From the NCBI GenBank assembly GCA_032718475.1, contig JAUCBJ010007696.1, positions 62,001-126,000 of the forward strand: DNA of 64,000 nucleotides. Direction: 5' to 3'. This document shows positions 23,392 through 35,800 of the stretch, piece after piece. The translations under genes and the position numbers were made by a program. Positions within the stretch are counted from its first letter, which is position 1. Each line of letters starts with the position of its first letter. The notes beneath the pieces were generated by a model. The model saw nothing but the letters and a program-made list of their open reading frames with translations, was not told the origin of the DNA and did no database searches. The stretch is from Nemertoderma westbladi (Eukaryota > Xenacoelomorpha > Nemertodermatida > Nemertodermatidae).

Positions 23392-24915
23392 CTAGTGACG
23401 GGCCTAGCGGCCCGATAAGGAACCGACTTTTTATTTCAAATAAAAGAGACAACGAGAATTAGTATAGAACTAATAATTATGTAAAAATACAATCATATTT
23501 CATACAATAATTATTAATAATTTCGATCTATTATTAGTTGCTCAATTCTAGAACAAAATCGACCTGCAACTAGTGAAGACCTCGTTTTGGAATTTCGAAA
23601 CCACGCTGGTGCGATGCGCGATATCGTGTTTAGTTAATGAATTGAAAACTCCATCAGTTCATGTGCAACCAGTAATAAGAAATCGCGATAAATGTAATTA
23701 AATAAAAATTATTCTAGAAAAATTTTCCTCAAAAAGTATGAAGTCTTGGCATTGGTGACGCGAAACTAGGCTAGTGAGATTCAGGATATTGCGTTTAATA
23801 TAAAAATAGAAAACGCAATCGAATTCCGTAAAGGCGTTAATAAAATACTGCAACTTTTTTGAAATTTGTAAAATTCTAGAACTAGAAAAAAATAATTTTT
23901 GAACGGCGCTGTTTGGGGTTTCGAAACATGGATAGGCTGAAAGAGGACATCGAATTAAGTTGAAAAATGAAAACCCCATCGAATTTGGACAAAGCGTTCC
24001 GGAGTTATAGCGGATCGAAAAAAATTTACCCCCCCCCAGTCGCCAAAAATTTACAGTAATTTAAAATTTTGCAAAAAAAATTTTTTGCGTTATTTTTGAT
24101 GGCGAATCGATTGGCAGTACTGGCTACGAAAATTTTTTTTTGAAATTTTTGGTCAGAAAAAAAAACATGGAAAAAGTATATTTTTTAAAAGATTTGATGT
24201 CTTTGCCTATGGTCAGAGAATGATCCAACTCTGTAACTTGGCAATCGCTCAAATCCATTCAGCTGAATGGCACAGTAGAGTAAACTAAAGTAAATTCCCT
24301 ATACAATGTTCTGAAGGGGTGACTGACAGAGAGTAATCCAACAATAAAACATTTTGCAATAATGTTGGCATTAATGTAGCCAACTCACTGTGTACGTAAC
24401 AGTCATTCAGCTTACATTAGCAGAGTGAGATATTCCCATAGATGGCATTGGGAAGAGTAATTCAGCTGAGGCGATATTAGATTTCAAACTAAACCAACCA
24501 GTTAATAATGTTTGCTTTGACAGAGAGTGGTGGCCTATACAAACAGTATGGGTGTACTGAGTATAATAATCTTGGCAACCTCATCGATTTATTACTAAGC
24601 CTTCTGTAGAAATGCATTACATAAGCCATTTTTCATCAGGACACCAGCTGTCATTGGTGTTATTTTACCATTGCGCCTATGGCGTTTTTTCGTTTATGTC
24701 CATTTTTCGAGCCCACGGCTCATGGACGAAATAGCGGAACATACCAGGGACCTTAGAATCGCGGTATCTAGCCGCTGTGAAAATTTCATCAAAAGAATCG
24801 CGGTATCTAGCCGCTGTGAAAATTTCATCAAAATCGTTAGAGTAGTTTTGGCTGTAGATCAGTCAGTCAGCCAGTCAGCTAACAATTCTTACAGTAATGA
24901 ACCTCTCGGTTCCTA
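23392..24915 (-). mobile_element. Helentron/Helitron2-like element, subfamily I (unit 2)
   Basis: Same termini and core as unit 1, but without the MITE. It joins unit 1 with only a single A between them. It has an internal 35-bp-scale duplication of agaatcgcggtatctagccg near 24759-24815 and CAGT/CAGC repeats at about 24860-24880. Confidence 0.78.
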
Positions 24916-24916
24916 A

Positions 24917-26409
24917 CTAGTGACGGGCCTAGCGGCCCGATAAGGAACCGACTTTTTATTTCAAATAAAAGAGACAACGAGAATTATTATAGAACTAATA
25001 ATTATGTAAAAATACAATCATATTTCATACAATAATTATTAATAAATTCGATCTATTATTAGTTACTCAATTCTAGAACAAAATCGACCTGCAACTAGTG
25101 AAGACCTCGTTTTGGAATTTCGAAACCACGCTGGTGCGATGCGCGATATCGTGTTTAGTTAATAAATTGAAAACTCCATCAATTCATGTGCAACCAGTAA
25201 TAAGAAATCGCGATAAATGTAATTAAATAAAAATTATTCTAGAAAAATTTTCCTCAAAAAATATGAAGTCTTGGCGTTGGTGACGCGAAACTAGGCTAGT
25301 GAGATTCAGGATATTGCGTTTAATATAAAAATCGAAAACGCTATCGAATTCCGTAAAGCCGTTAATAAAATACTGCAACTTTTTTGAAATTTGTAAAATT
25401 CTCGAACTGGAAAAAATTAATTTTTGAACGGCGCTGTTTGTGGTTTGGAAACATGGATAGGCTGAAAGAGGACATCGAATTAAGTTGAAAAATGAAAACC
25501 CCATCGAATTTGGACAAAGCGTTCCGGAGTTATAGCGGATCGAAAAAAATTGACCCCCCCCCAGTCGCCAAAAATTTACAGTAATTTAAAATTTTGCAAA
25601 AAAAATTTTTTGCGTTATTTTTGATGGCGAATCGATTGGCAGTACTGGCTACGAAAAATTTTTTTTTGAAATTTTTGGTCAGAAAAAAAAACATGGAAAA
25701 AGTATATTTTTAAAAAGATTTGATGTCTTTGCCTATGGTCAGAGAATGATCCAACTCTGTAACATGGCAATCGCTCAAATCCATTCAGCTGAATGGCACA
25801 GTAGAGTAAACTAAAGTAAATTCCCTATACAATGTTCTGAAGGGGTGACTGACAGAGAGTAATCCAACAATAAAACATTTTGCAATAATGTTGGCATTAA
25901 TGTAGCCAACTCACTGTGTACGTAACAGTCATTCAGCTTACATTAGCAGAGTGAGATATTCCCATAGATTGCATTGGGAAGAGTAATTCAGCTGAGGCGA
26001 TATTAGATTTCAAACTAAACCAACCAGTTAATAATGTTTGCTTTGACAGAGAGTGGTGGCCTATACAAACAGTATGGGTGTACTGAGTATAATAATCTTG
26101 GCAACCTCATCGATTTATTACTAAGCCTTCTGTAGAAATGCATTACATAAGCCATTTTTCATCACGACACCAGCTGTTATTGGTGTTATTTTACCATTGC
26201 GCCTATGGCGTTTTTTCGTTTATGTCTATTTTTCGAGCCCACGGCTCATGGACGAAATAGCGGAACATACCAGGGACCTTATAATCGCGGTATCTAGATG
26301 CTGTGAAAATTTCATCAAAATCGTTAGAGTAGTTTTGGCTGTAGATCAGTCAGTCAGCCAGCCAGCCAGTCTCGAGCAATTCTTACAGTAATGAACCTCT
26401 CGGTTCCTA
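24917..26409 (-). mobile_element. Helentron/Helitron2-like element, subfamily I (unit 3)
   Basis: Full-length unit of about 1.49 kb with CTAGTGA plus hairpin at the left and tcggttccta at the right. It provides the clean empty site for the MITE in unit 1 (about 25704-25719). Confidence 0.78.
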
Positions 26410-26410
26410 A

Positions 26411-27520
26411 CTAGAGACGGCGTCAAGACGCCGTTAAGCAAGTCGGAAGTCATCAATCAAATATAAATTCCCTCAACAATGTTTACCTATGGTCAGAATG
26501 GAAGGGCTATTTACCTATGGTCAGAGAGAGATCCCACTCTGTAATTTGGCAATTGCTCAAATTCATTCAGTTGAATGGCACAGTAGAGTGAACTAAACTA
26601 AATTCCCTCAACAATGTTTGGCTATGGTCTGAAAGAACTAACAGTCATTCAGCTTGCACAATGTCAATCACCTACAGTATAAAACATTTAGAATGCCACA
26701 GTGTGTATCCTGATACAGATAATAAGCAGTGATATATATATTTCAAACTATAATGTTAGTGTTAGCCTTACACAGTATCAGTATGAGGCTGAGTAAACAT
26801 TCCACCTTATAAGCATACTGCCTCCACAGAATTAATGTTGGCCGAAAGATTTAAAAATAAAACAATTATTATTATAAATACAGTGCAATCCAATAGTACC
26901 CAACACACTGTGTAACTAACAGTCAATCAGCTTACACGTCAATTAACATAGAAGAGAGAGTAACCTTGTAGATCGCCATAGAAAGCATTGGGAAGAGTTA
27001 TTCAGCTGAGGCTGTAATAGCCGGCTAACCCAGTGAATGATTATAAAGTTGGCACTGTATGTACTTCCTTGTTAGGTGGCTCCCTATAGAATAGCAAACC
27101 AACCAGTTGATGTTTGTTTGCACAGAGTGGTTGGTAGGGCCTAAACAAACAGTATGGGTGTACTGAGTACAATAATCTTGGCAACCTCATCGATTTATAC
27201 TAAGCCTTGTGTAGAATTGCATTACATAAGCCATTTTCCATCAGAACACCAGCTGTCATGGGTGTTATTTTACCATTGCGCCTATGGCGTTTTTTTCGTT
27301 TATCTCTATTTTTCGAGCCCAGAGGCTATGGACGGAGTAGCCGATCATGCCAGGGACCTTAGAATCGCGGTATCTAGATGCTGTGAAAATTTCATCAAAA
27401 TCGTTAGAGTAGTTTTGGCTGTAGATCAGCCAGCCAGCCAGCCAGCCAGTCAGCCAGCCAGCCAGCCAGCCAGTCAGTCAGTCAACAATTCTTACAGTAA
27501 TCAAGTCTAACGACTTGCTA
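26411..27520 (-). mobile_element. Helentron/Helitron2-like element, subfamily II (unit 4)
   Basis: The left end is CTAGAG, hairpin ACGGCGTC-AA-GACGCCGT (26416-26433), then TAAGCAAGTCG. The right end is ttcttacagtaatcaagtct then aacgacttgcta. Both the hairpin stem and the inner/outer repeat differ from subfamily I, yet each still pairs with its own partner. CAGC/CAGT repeats lie at 27428-27483. The core shares ttttaccattgcgcctatgg and aaaatttcatcaaaatcg with subfamily I. Confidence 0.78.
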
Positions 27521-27521
27521 A

Positions 27522-28628
27522 CTAGAGACGGCGTCAAGACGCCGTTAAGCAAGTCGGAAGTCATCAATCAAATATAAATTCCCTCAACAATGTTTACCTA
27601 TGGTCAGAATGGAAGGGCTATTTACCTATGGTCAGAGAGAGATCCCACTCTGTAATTTGGCAATTGCTCAAATTCATTCAGTTGAATGGCACAGTAGAGT
27701 GAACTAAACTAAATTCCCTCAACAATGTTTGGCTATGGTCTGAAAGAACTAACAGTCATTCAGCTTGCACAATGTCAATCACCTACAGTATAAAACATTT
27801 AGAATGCCACAGTGTGTATCCTGATACAGATAATAAGCAGTGATATATATATTTCAAACTATAATGTTAGTGTTAGCCTTACACAGTATCAGTATGAGGC
27901 TGAGTAAACATTCCACCTTATAAGCATACTGCCTCCACAGAATTAATGTTGGCCGAAAGATTTAAAAATAAAACAATTATTATTATAAATACAGTGCAAT
28001 CCAATAGTGCCCAACACACTGTGTAACTAACAGTCAATCAGCTTACACGTCAATTAACATAGAAGAGAGAGTAACCTTGTAGATCGCCATAGAAAGCATT
28101 GGGAAGAGTTATTCAGCTGAGGCTGTAATAGCCGGCTAACCCAGTGAATGATTATAAAGTTGGCACTGTATGTACTTCCTTGTTAGGTGGCTCCCTATAG
28201 AATAGCAAACCAACCAGTTGATGTTTGTTTGCACAGAGTGGTTGGTAGGGCCTAAACAAACAGTATGGGTGTACTAAGTATAATACTCTTGGCAACCTCA
28301 TCTATTTAATACTAAGCCTTGTGTAGAATTGCATTACATAAGTCATTTTTCATCAGGACACCAGCTGTCATGGGTGTTATTTTACCATTGCGCCTATGGC
28401 GTTTTTTTCGTTTATCTCTATTTTTCGAGCCCAGAGGCTATGGACGGAGTAGCCGATCATGCCAGGGACCTTAGAATCGCGGTATCTAGATGCTGTGAAA
28501 ATTTCATCAAAATCGTTAGAGTAGTTTTGGCTGTAGATCAGCCAGCCAGCCAGCCAGCCAGTCAGCCAGCCAGCCAGCCAGTCAGTCAGTCAACAATTCT
28601 TACAGTAATCAAGTCTAACGACTTGCTA
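27522..28628 (-). mobile_element. Helentron/Helitron2-like element, subfamily II (unit 5)
   Basis: Near-identical tandem copy of unit 4, separated by one A, indicating very recent duplication or rolling-circle-type tandem insertion. Confidence 0.78.
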
Positions 28629-28629
28629 A

Positions 28630-29210
28630 TAATGTTAGCCTTATGGAGAATCATTATGAGGCTGAGTAAACTTTCAGCCATATAAGCATACAGCCTCCAC
28701 AGTATTAATGTTGGCACAAAGATTTCAAAATAAAAAGAAGTCAATTTAGCTTGCACGTAAATTAATTAACATAGCAAGGATGCATTGGGAAGAGTTATTC
28801 AGCTGAGAATGTAATAGCCAGCTACACCAGTTAATGTTTTTTTTTTATTACTGTCTGGGTTGTAGTAGAATAGAGTGATAATAAAACTTGGCAGAGAAAG
28901 TACTTCTTTGTTAGTTTCCCTTCCTATTTAATGCATTACCAGGCCATCTCTATACATTTTTCATTAGTGCCAGCTGGTGTTTTATCATTGCGCCTATGGC
29001 AATTTCGTGTTTTGGGGCTATTTTTCGTAATAAAACAATTTGAGATATTTCAATTTAAACCGCGATTTCACAAGTACCCATAGAAATCTATTTTCATGGT
29101 CCATGAAAAATATCATCAAAATAGCGCCGTTTTTGCTCTAGGTCAGTAGTCTGTAGCCAGTAGTCAGTAGCTTTTTTTTTCTTACAGTAATCAAGTCTAA
29201 CGACTTGCTA
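28630..29210 (-). mobile_element. Helentron/Helitron2-like fragment (unit 6)
   Basis: Lacks the hairpin end. It begins inside the core (taatgttagccttatgga) and ends in the subfamily II terminus cttacagtaatcaagtctaa then cgacttgcta. A diverged older copy. Confidence 0.65.
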
Positions 29211-29537
29211 ATTATATCCAGCATGTCAATGAGTATCAATAATTAAATGTAATATGTATTTAAAAATTAAATGTCAACTCCAGTTACAAATTAAAATCAA
29301 TTTACAATGAATTTACAAATTCAGTTCTATATCAATTTTGTTCCCCCGAACCACCACTACTGTTTCCAATACCAATTTCAATTATGGCATCATAATGTTC
29401 ATGGATTTAAAGAGTTCTCTGCAAAATTGAAAAAATTCAAAACTCCAGCTTCCGATGCCTTTTCAACAAGCGAACAAAATATATATAGCCCTGGAACGGA
29501 ATTAATTAAGGACAAAAACAAAAATACCAACTATCGC
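29211..29537. other. AT-rich spacer before the satellite
   Basis: No repeat or gene recognised. An 80-residue frame (29307-29549) runs into the palindrome and has no family features, so I regard it as chance. Confidence 0.45.
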
Positions 29538-29590
29538 CGCATATCGTAAATAATTGCCACATAATATGTGGCAATTATTTACGATATGCG
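29538..29590. repeat. Perfect 53-nt palindrome
   Basis: 25-bp arms (cgcatatcgtaaataattgc, then cacat) with a 3-nt centre (aat at 29563-29565), no mismatch. It lies 9 bp before the first inverted satellite copy. Confidence 0.95.
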
Positions 29591-29598
29591 TCGATATA

Positions 29599-29884
29599 TA
29601 AACCAATCAGATTAATGTTCAGTTTACTCTGTTAGACAGGGAGTGTAGGGGACTGGAATAAATAAACCAATCAGATTAATGTTCAGTTTACTCTATTAGA
29701 GCGGGAGTGTAGGGGACTGGAATAAATAAACCAATCAGATTAATGTTCAGTTTACTCTATTAGAGCGGGAGTGTAGGGGACTGTGACTGGAATAAATAAA
29801 CCAATCAGATTAATGTTCAGTTTACTCTATTAGAACGGGAGTGTAGGGGACTGTGACTGGAATAAATAAACCAATCAGATTAAT
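29599..29884 (-). repeat. Inverted satellite monomers
   Basis: About four and a half copies of the same 64/70-bp monomer in the opposite orientation (aaccaatcagattaatgttc first at 29601). They meet the forward array head to head near 29884 (gattaat then cccactctaatag), making a palindrome with arms of about 285 bp. Confidence 0.95.
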
Positions 29885-32800
29885 CCCACTCTAATAGAGT
29901 AAACTGAACATTAATCTGATTGGTTTATTTATTCCAGTCACAGTCCCCTACACTCCCGTTCTAATAGAGTAAACTGAACATTAATCTGATTGGTTTATTT
30001 ATTCCAGTCCCCTACACTCCCGTTCTAATAGAGTAAACTGAACATTAATCTGATTGGTTTATTTATTCCAGTCACAGTCCCCTACACTCCCGTTCTAATA
30101 GAGTAAACTGAACATTAATCTGATTGGTTTATTTATTCCAGTCACAGTCCCCTACACTCCCGTTCTAACAGAATAAACTGAACATTAATCTGATTGGTTT
30201 ATTTATTCCAGTCACAGTCCCCTACACTCCCGCTCTAATAGAGTAAACTGAACATTAATCTGGTTGGTTTATTTATTCCAGTCACAGTTCCCTACACTCC
30301 CGTTCTAATAGAGTAAACTGAACATTAATCTGATTGGTTTATTTATTCCAGTCCCCTACACTCCCGCTCTAATAGAGTAAACTGAACATTAATCTGATTG
30401 GTTTATTTATTCCAGTCACAGTCCCCTACACTCCCGTTCTAACAGAATAAACTGAACATTAATCTGATTGGTTTATTTATTCCAGTCACAGTCCCCTACA
30501 CTCCCGTTCTAATAGAGTAAACTGAACATTAATCTGATTGGTTTATTTATTCCAGTCACAGTCCCCTACACTCCCGTTCTAACAGAATAAAATGAACATT
30601 AATCTGATTGGTTTATTTATTCCAGTCACAGTCCCCTACACTCCCGTTCTAATAGAGTAAACTGAACATTAATCTGATTGGTTTATTTATTCCAGTCCCC
30701 TACACTCCCGTTCTAATAGAGTAAACTGAACATTAATCTGATTGGTATATTTATTCCAGTCCTCTACACTCCCGTTCTAATAGAGTAAACTGAACATTAA
30801 TCTGATTGGTTTATTTATTCCAGTCACCTACACTCCCGTTCTAATAGAGTAAACTGAACATTAATCTGATAGGTTTATTTATTCCAGTCACAGTCCCCTA
30901 CACTCCCGTTCTAACAGAGTAAACTGAACATTAATCTGATTGGTTTATTTATTCCAGTCACAGTCCCCTACACTCCCGCTCTAATAGAGTAAACTGAACA
31001 TTAATCTGATTGGTTTATTTATTCCAGTCCCCTACACTCCCGTTCTAATAGAGTAAACTGAACATTAATCTGATTGGTTTATTTATTCCAGTCACAGTCC
31101 CCTACACTCCCGTTCTAATAGAGTAAACTGAACATTAATCTGATAGGTTTATTTATTCCAGTCACAGTCCCATACACTCCCGTTCTAATAGAGTAAACTG
31201 AACATTAATCTGATTGGTTTATTTATTCCAGTTCCCTACACTCCCGTTCTAATAGAGTAAACTGAACATTAATCTGATTGGTTTATTTATTCCAGTCACA
31301 GTCCCATACAGGGCCTACACTCCCGCTCTAATAGAGTAAACAGAACATTAATCTGATTGGTTTATTTATTCCAGTCCCCTACACTCCCGCTCTAATAGAG
31401 TAAACTGAACATTAATCTGATTGGTTTATTTATTCCAGTCCCCTACACTCCCGCTCTAATAGAGTAAACTGAACATTAATCTGATTGGTTTATTTATTCC
31501 AGTCACAGTCCCCTACACTCCCGCTCTAATAGAGTAAACTGAACATTAATCTGATTGGTTTATTTATTCCAGTCCCCTACACTCCCGTTCTAATAGAGTA
31601 AACTGAACATTAATCTGATTGGTTTATTTATTCCAGTCACAGTCCCCTACACTCCCGTTCTAATAGAGTAAACTGAACATTAATCTGATTGGTTTATTTA
31701 TTCCAGTCACAGTCCCCTACACTCCCGTTCTAATAGAGTAAACTGAACATTAATCTGATTGGTTTATTTATTCCAGTCACAGTCCCCTACACTCCCGTTC
31801 TAATAGAGTAAACTGAACATTAATCTGATTGGTTTATTTATTCCAGTCACAGTCCCATACACTCCCGTTCTAATAGAGTAAACTGAACATTAATCTGATT
31901 GGTTTATTTATTCCAGTCCCCTACACTCCCGCTCTAATAGAGTAAACAGAACATTAATCTGATTGGTTTATTTATTCCAGTCCCCTACACTCCCGCTCTA
32001 ATAGAGTAAACTGAACATTAATCTGATTGGTTTATTTATTCCAGTCACAGTCCCCTACACTCCCGTTCTAATAGAGTAAACTGAACATTAATCTGATTGG
32101 TTTATTTATTCCAGTCCCCTACACTCCCGCTCTAATAGAGTAAACAGAACATTAATCTGATTGGTTTATTTATTCCAGTCCCCTACACTCCCGCTCTAAT
32201 AGAGTAAACTGAACATTAATCTGATTGGTTTATTTATTCCAGTCACAGTCCCCTACACTCCCGCTCTAATAGAGTAAACTGAACATTAATCTGATTGGTT
32301 TATTTATTCCAGTCCCCTACACTCCCGTTCTAATAGAGTAAACTGAACATTAATCTGATTGGTTTATTTATTCCAGTCACAGTCCCCTACACTCCCGTTC
32401 TAATAGAGTAAACTGAACATTAATCTGATTGGTTTATTTATTCCAGTCACAGTCCCCTACACTCCCGTTCTAATAGAGTAAACTGAACATTAATCTGATT
32501 GGTTTATTTATTCCAGTCACAGTCCCCTACACTCCCGTTCTAATAGAGTAAACTGAACATTAATCTGATTGGTTTATTTATTCCAGTCCCCTACACTCCC
32601 GCTCTAATAGAGTAAACAGAACATTAATCTGATTGGTTTATTTATTCCAGTCCCCTACACTCCCGTTCTAATAGAGTAAACTGAACATTAATCTGATTGG
32701 TTTATTTATTCCAGTCCCAGTCCCCTACACTCCCGCTCTAATAGAGTAAACTGAACATTAATCTGATTGGTTTATTTATTCCAGTCACAGTCCCCTACAC

Positions 32801-35800
32801 TCCCGCTCTAATAGAGTAAACTGAACATTAATCTGATTGGTTTATTTATTCCAGTCCCCTACACTCCCGCTCTAATAGAGTAAACTGAACATTAATCTGA
32901 TTGGTTTATTTATTCCAGTCCCCTACACTCCCGCTCTAATAGAGTAAACTGAACATTAATCTGATTGGTTTATTTATTCCAGTCACAGTCCCCTACACTC
33001 CCGCTCTAATAGAGTAAACTGAACATTAATCTGATTGGTTTATTTATTCCAGTCACAGTCCCCTACACTCCCGTTCTAATAGAGTAAACTGAACATTAAT
33101 CTGATTGGTTTATTTATTCCAGTCACAGTCCCCTACACTCCCGTTCTAATAGAGTAAACTGAACATTAATCTGATTGGTTTATTTATTCCAGTCACAGTC
33201 CCCTACACTCCCGTTCTAATAGAGTAAACTGAACATTAATCTGATTGGTTTATTTATTCCAGTCCCAGTCCCCTACACTCCCGTTCTAATAGAGTAAACT
33301 GAACATTAATCTGATTGGTTTATTTATTCCAGTCACCTACACTCCCGCTCTAATAGAGTAAACTGAACATTAATCTGATTGGTTTATTTATTCCAGTCCC
33401 CTACACTCCCGTTCTAATAGAGTAAACTGAACATTAATCTGATTGGTTTATTTATTCCAGTCACAGTCCCATACACTCCCGTTCTAATAGAGTAAACTGA
33501 ACATTAATCTGATTGGTTTATTTATTCCAGTCACAGTCCCCTACACTCCCGTTCTAATAGAGTAAACTGAACATTAATCTGATAGGTTTATTTATTCCAG
33601 TCACAGTCCCCTAAACTCCCGTTCTAATAGAGTAAACTGAACATTAATCTGATTGGTTTATTTATTCCAGTCACAGTCCCCTACACTCCCGTTCTAATAG
33701 AGTAAACTGAACATTAATCTGATTGGTTTATTTATTCCAGTCCCCTACACTCCCGCTCTAATAGAGTAAACAGAACATTAATCTGATTGGTTTATTTATT
33801 CCAGTCCCCTACACTCCCGCTCTAATAGAGTAAACTGAACATTAATCTGATTGGTTTATTTATTCCAGTCACAGTCCCCTACACTCCCGTTCTAATAGAG
33901 TAAACTGAACATTAATCTGATTGGTTTATTTATTCCAGTCACAGTCCCCTACACTCCCGTTCTAATAGAGTAAACTGAACATTAATCTGATTGGTTTATT
34001 TATTCCAGTCACAGTCCCATACACTCCCGTTCTAATAGAGTAAACTGAACATTAATCTGATTGGTTTATTTATTCCAGTCCCCTACACTCCCGCTCTAAT
34101 AGAGTAAACAGAACATTAATCTGATTGGTTTATTTATTCCAGTCCCCTACACTCCCGCTCTAATAGAGTAAACTGAACATTAATCTGATTGGTTTATTTA
34201 TTCCAGTCACAGTCCCCTACACTCCCGTTCTAATAGAGTAAACTGAACATTAATCTGATTGGTTTATTTATTCCAGTCACAGTCCCCTACACTCCCGTTC
34301 TAACAGAGTAAACTGAACATTAATCTGATTGGTTTATTTATTCCAGTCACAGTCCCCTACACTCCCGCTCTAATAGAGTAAACTGAACATTAATCTGATT
34401 GGTTTATTTATTCCAGTCCCCTACACTCCCGTTCTAATAGAGTAAACTGAACATTAATCTGATTGGTTTATTTATTCCAGTCCCCTACACTCCCGTTCTA
34501 ACAGAGTAAACTGAACATTAATCTGATTGGTTTATTTATTCCAGTCACAGTCCCCTACACTCCCGTTGTAATAGAGTAAACTGAACATTAATCTGATTGG
34601 TTTATTTATTCCAGTCACAGTCCCCTACACTCCCGTTCTAATAGAGTAAACTGAACATTAATCTGATTGGTTTATTTATTCCAGTCACAGTCCCCTACAC
34701 TCCCGTTCTAATAGAGTAAACTGAACATTAATCTGATTGGTTTATTTATTCCAGTCACAGTCCCATACACTCCCGTTCTAATAGAGTAAACTGAACATTA
34801 ATCTGATTAGTTTATTTATTCCAGTCCCCTACACTCCCGCTCTAATAGAGTAAACTGAACATTAATCTGATTGGTTTATTTATTCCAGTCACAGTCCCCT
34901 ACACTCCCGTTCTAATAGAGTAAACTGAACATTAATCTGATTGGTTTATTTATTCCAGTCACAGTCCCATACACTCCCGTTCTAATAGAGTAAACTGAAC
35001 ATTAATCTGATTGGTTTATTTATTCCAGTCCCCTACACTCCCGCTCTAATAGAGTAAACAGAACATTAATCTGATAGGTTTATTTATTCCAGTCACAGTC
35101 CCCTACACTCCCGCTCTAATAGAGTAAACTGAACATTAATCTGATTGGTTTATTTATTCCAGTCCCCTACACTCCCGCTCTAATAGAGTAAACTGAACAT
35201 TAATCTGATTGGTTTATTTATTCCAGTCACAGTCCCCTACACTCCCGTTCTAATAGAGTAAACTGAACATTAATCTGATTGGTTTATTTATTCCAGTCAC
35301 AGTCCCCTACACTCCCGTTCTAATAGAGTAAACTGAACATTAATCTGATTGGTTTATTTATTCCAGTCACAGTCCCCTACACTCCCGTTCTAATAGAGTA
35401 AACTGAACATTAATCTGATTGGTTTATTTATTCCAGTCCCAGTCCCCTACACTCCCGTTCTAATAGAGTAAACTGAACATTAATCTGATTGGTTTATTTA
35501 TTCCAGTCACCTACACTCCCGCTCTAATAGAGTAAACTGAACATTAATCTGATTGGTTTATTTATTCCAGTCCCCTACACTCCCGTTCTAATAGAGTAAA
35601 CTGAACATTAATCTGATTGGTTTATTTATTCCAGTCACAGTCCCATACACTCCCGTTCTAATAGAGTAAACTGAACATTAATCTGATTGGTTTATTTATT
35701 CCAGTCACAGTCCCCTACACTCCCGTTCTAATAGAGTAAACTGAACATTAATCTGATAGGTTTATTTATTCCAGTCACAGTCCCCTAAACTCCCGTTCTA

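Noticed and set aside
21295-26391. Recurring 80-158-residue open frames in the repeat units
   Set aside because: They repeat with the Helentron-like units, end at poly-C or CAGY tracts and show no protein family features.
19462-28640. Self-cleaving ribozyme (hammerhead or twister) in the CTAG-hairpin motif
   Set aside because: The loop residues around the hairpin do not match the CUGANGA/GAAA core or the twister core. The Helitron2-like end structure explains the motif better.
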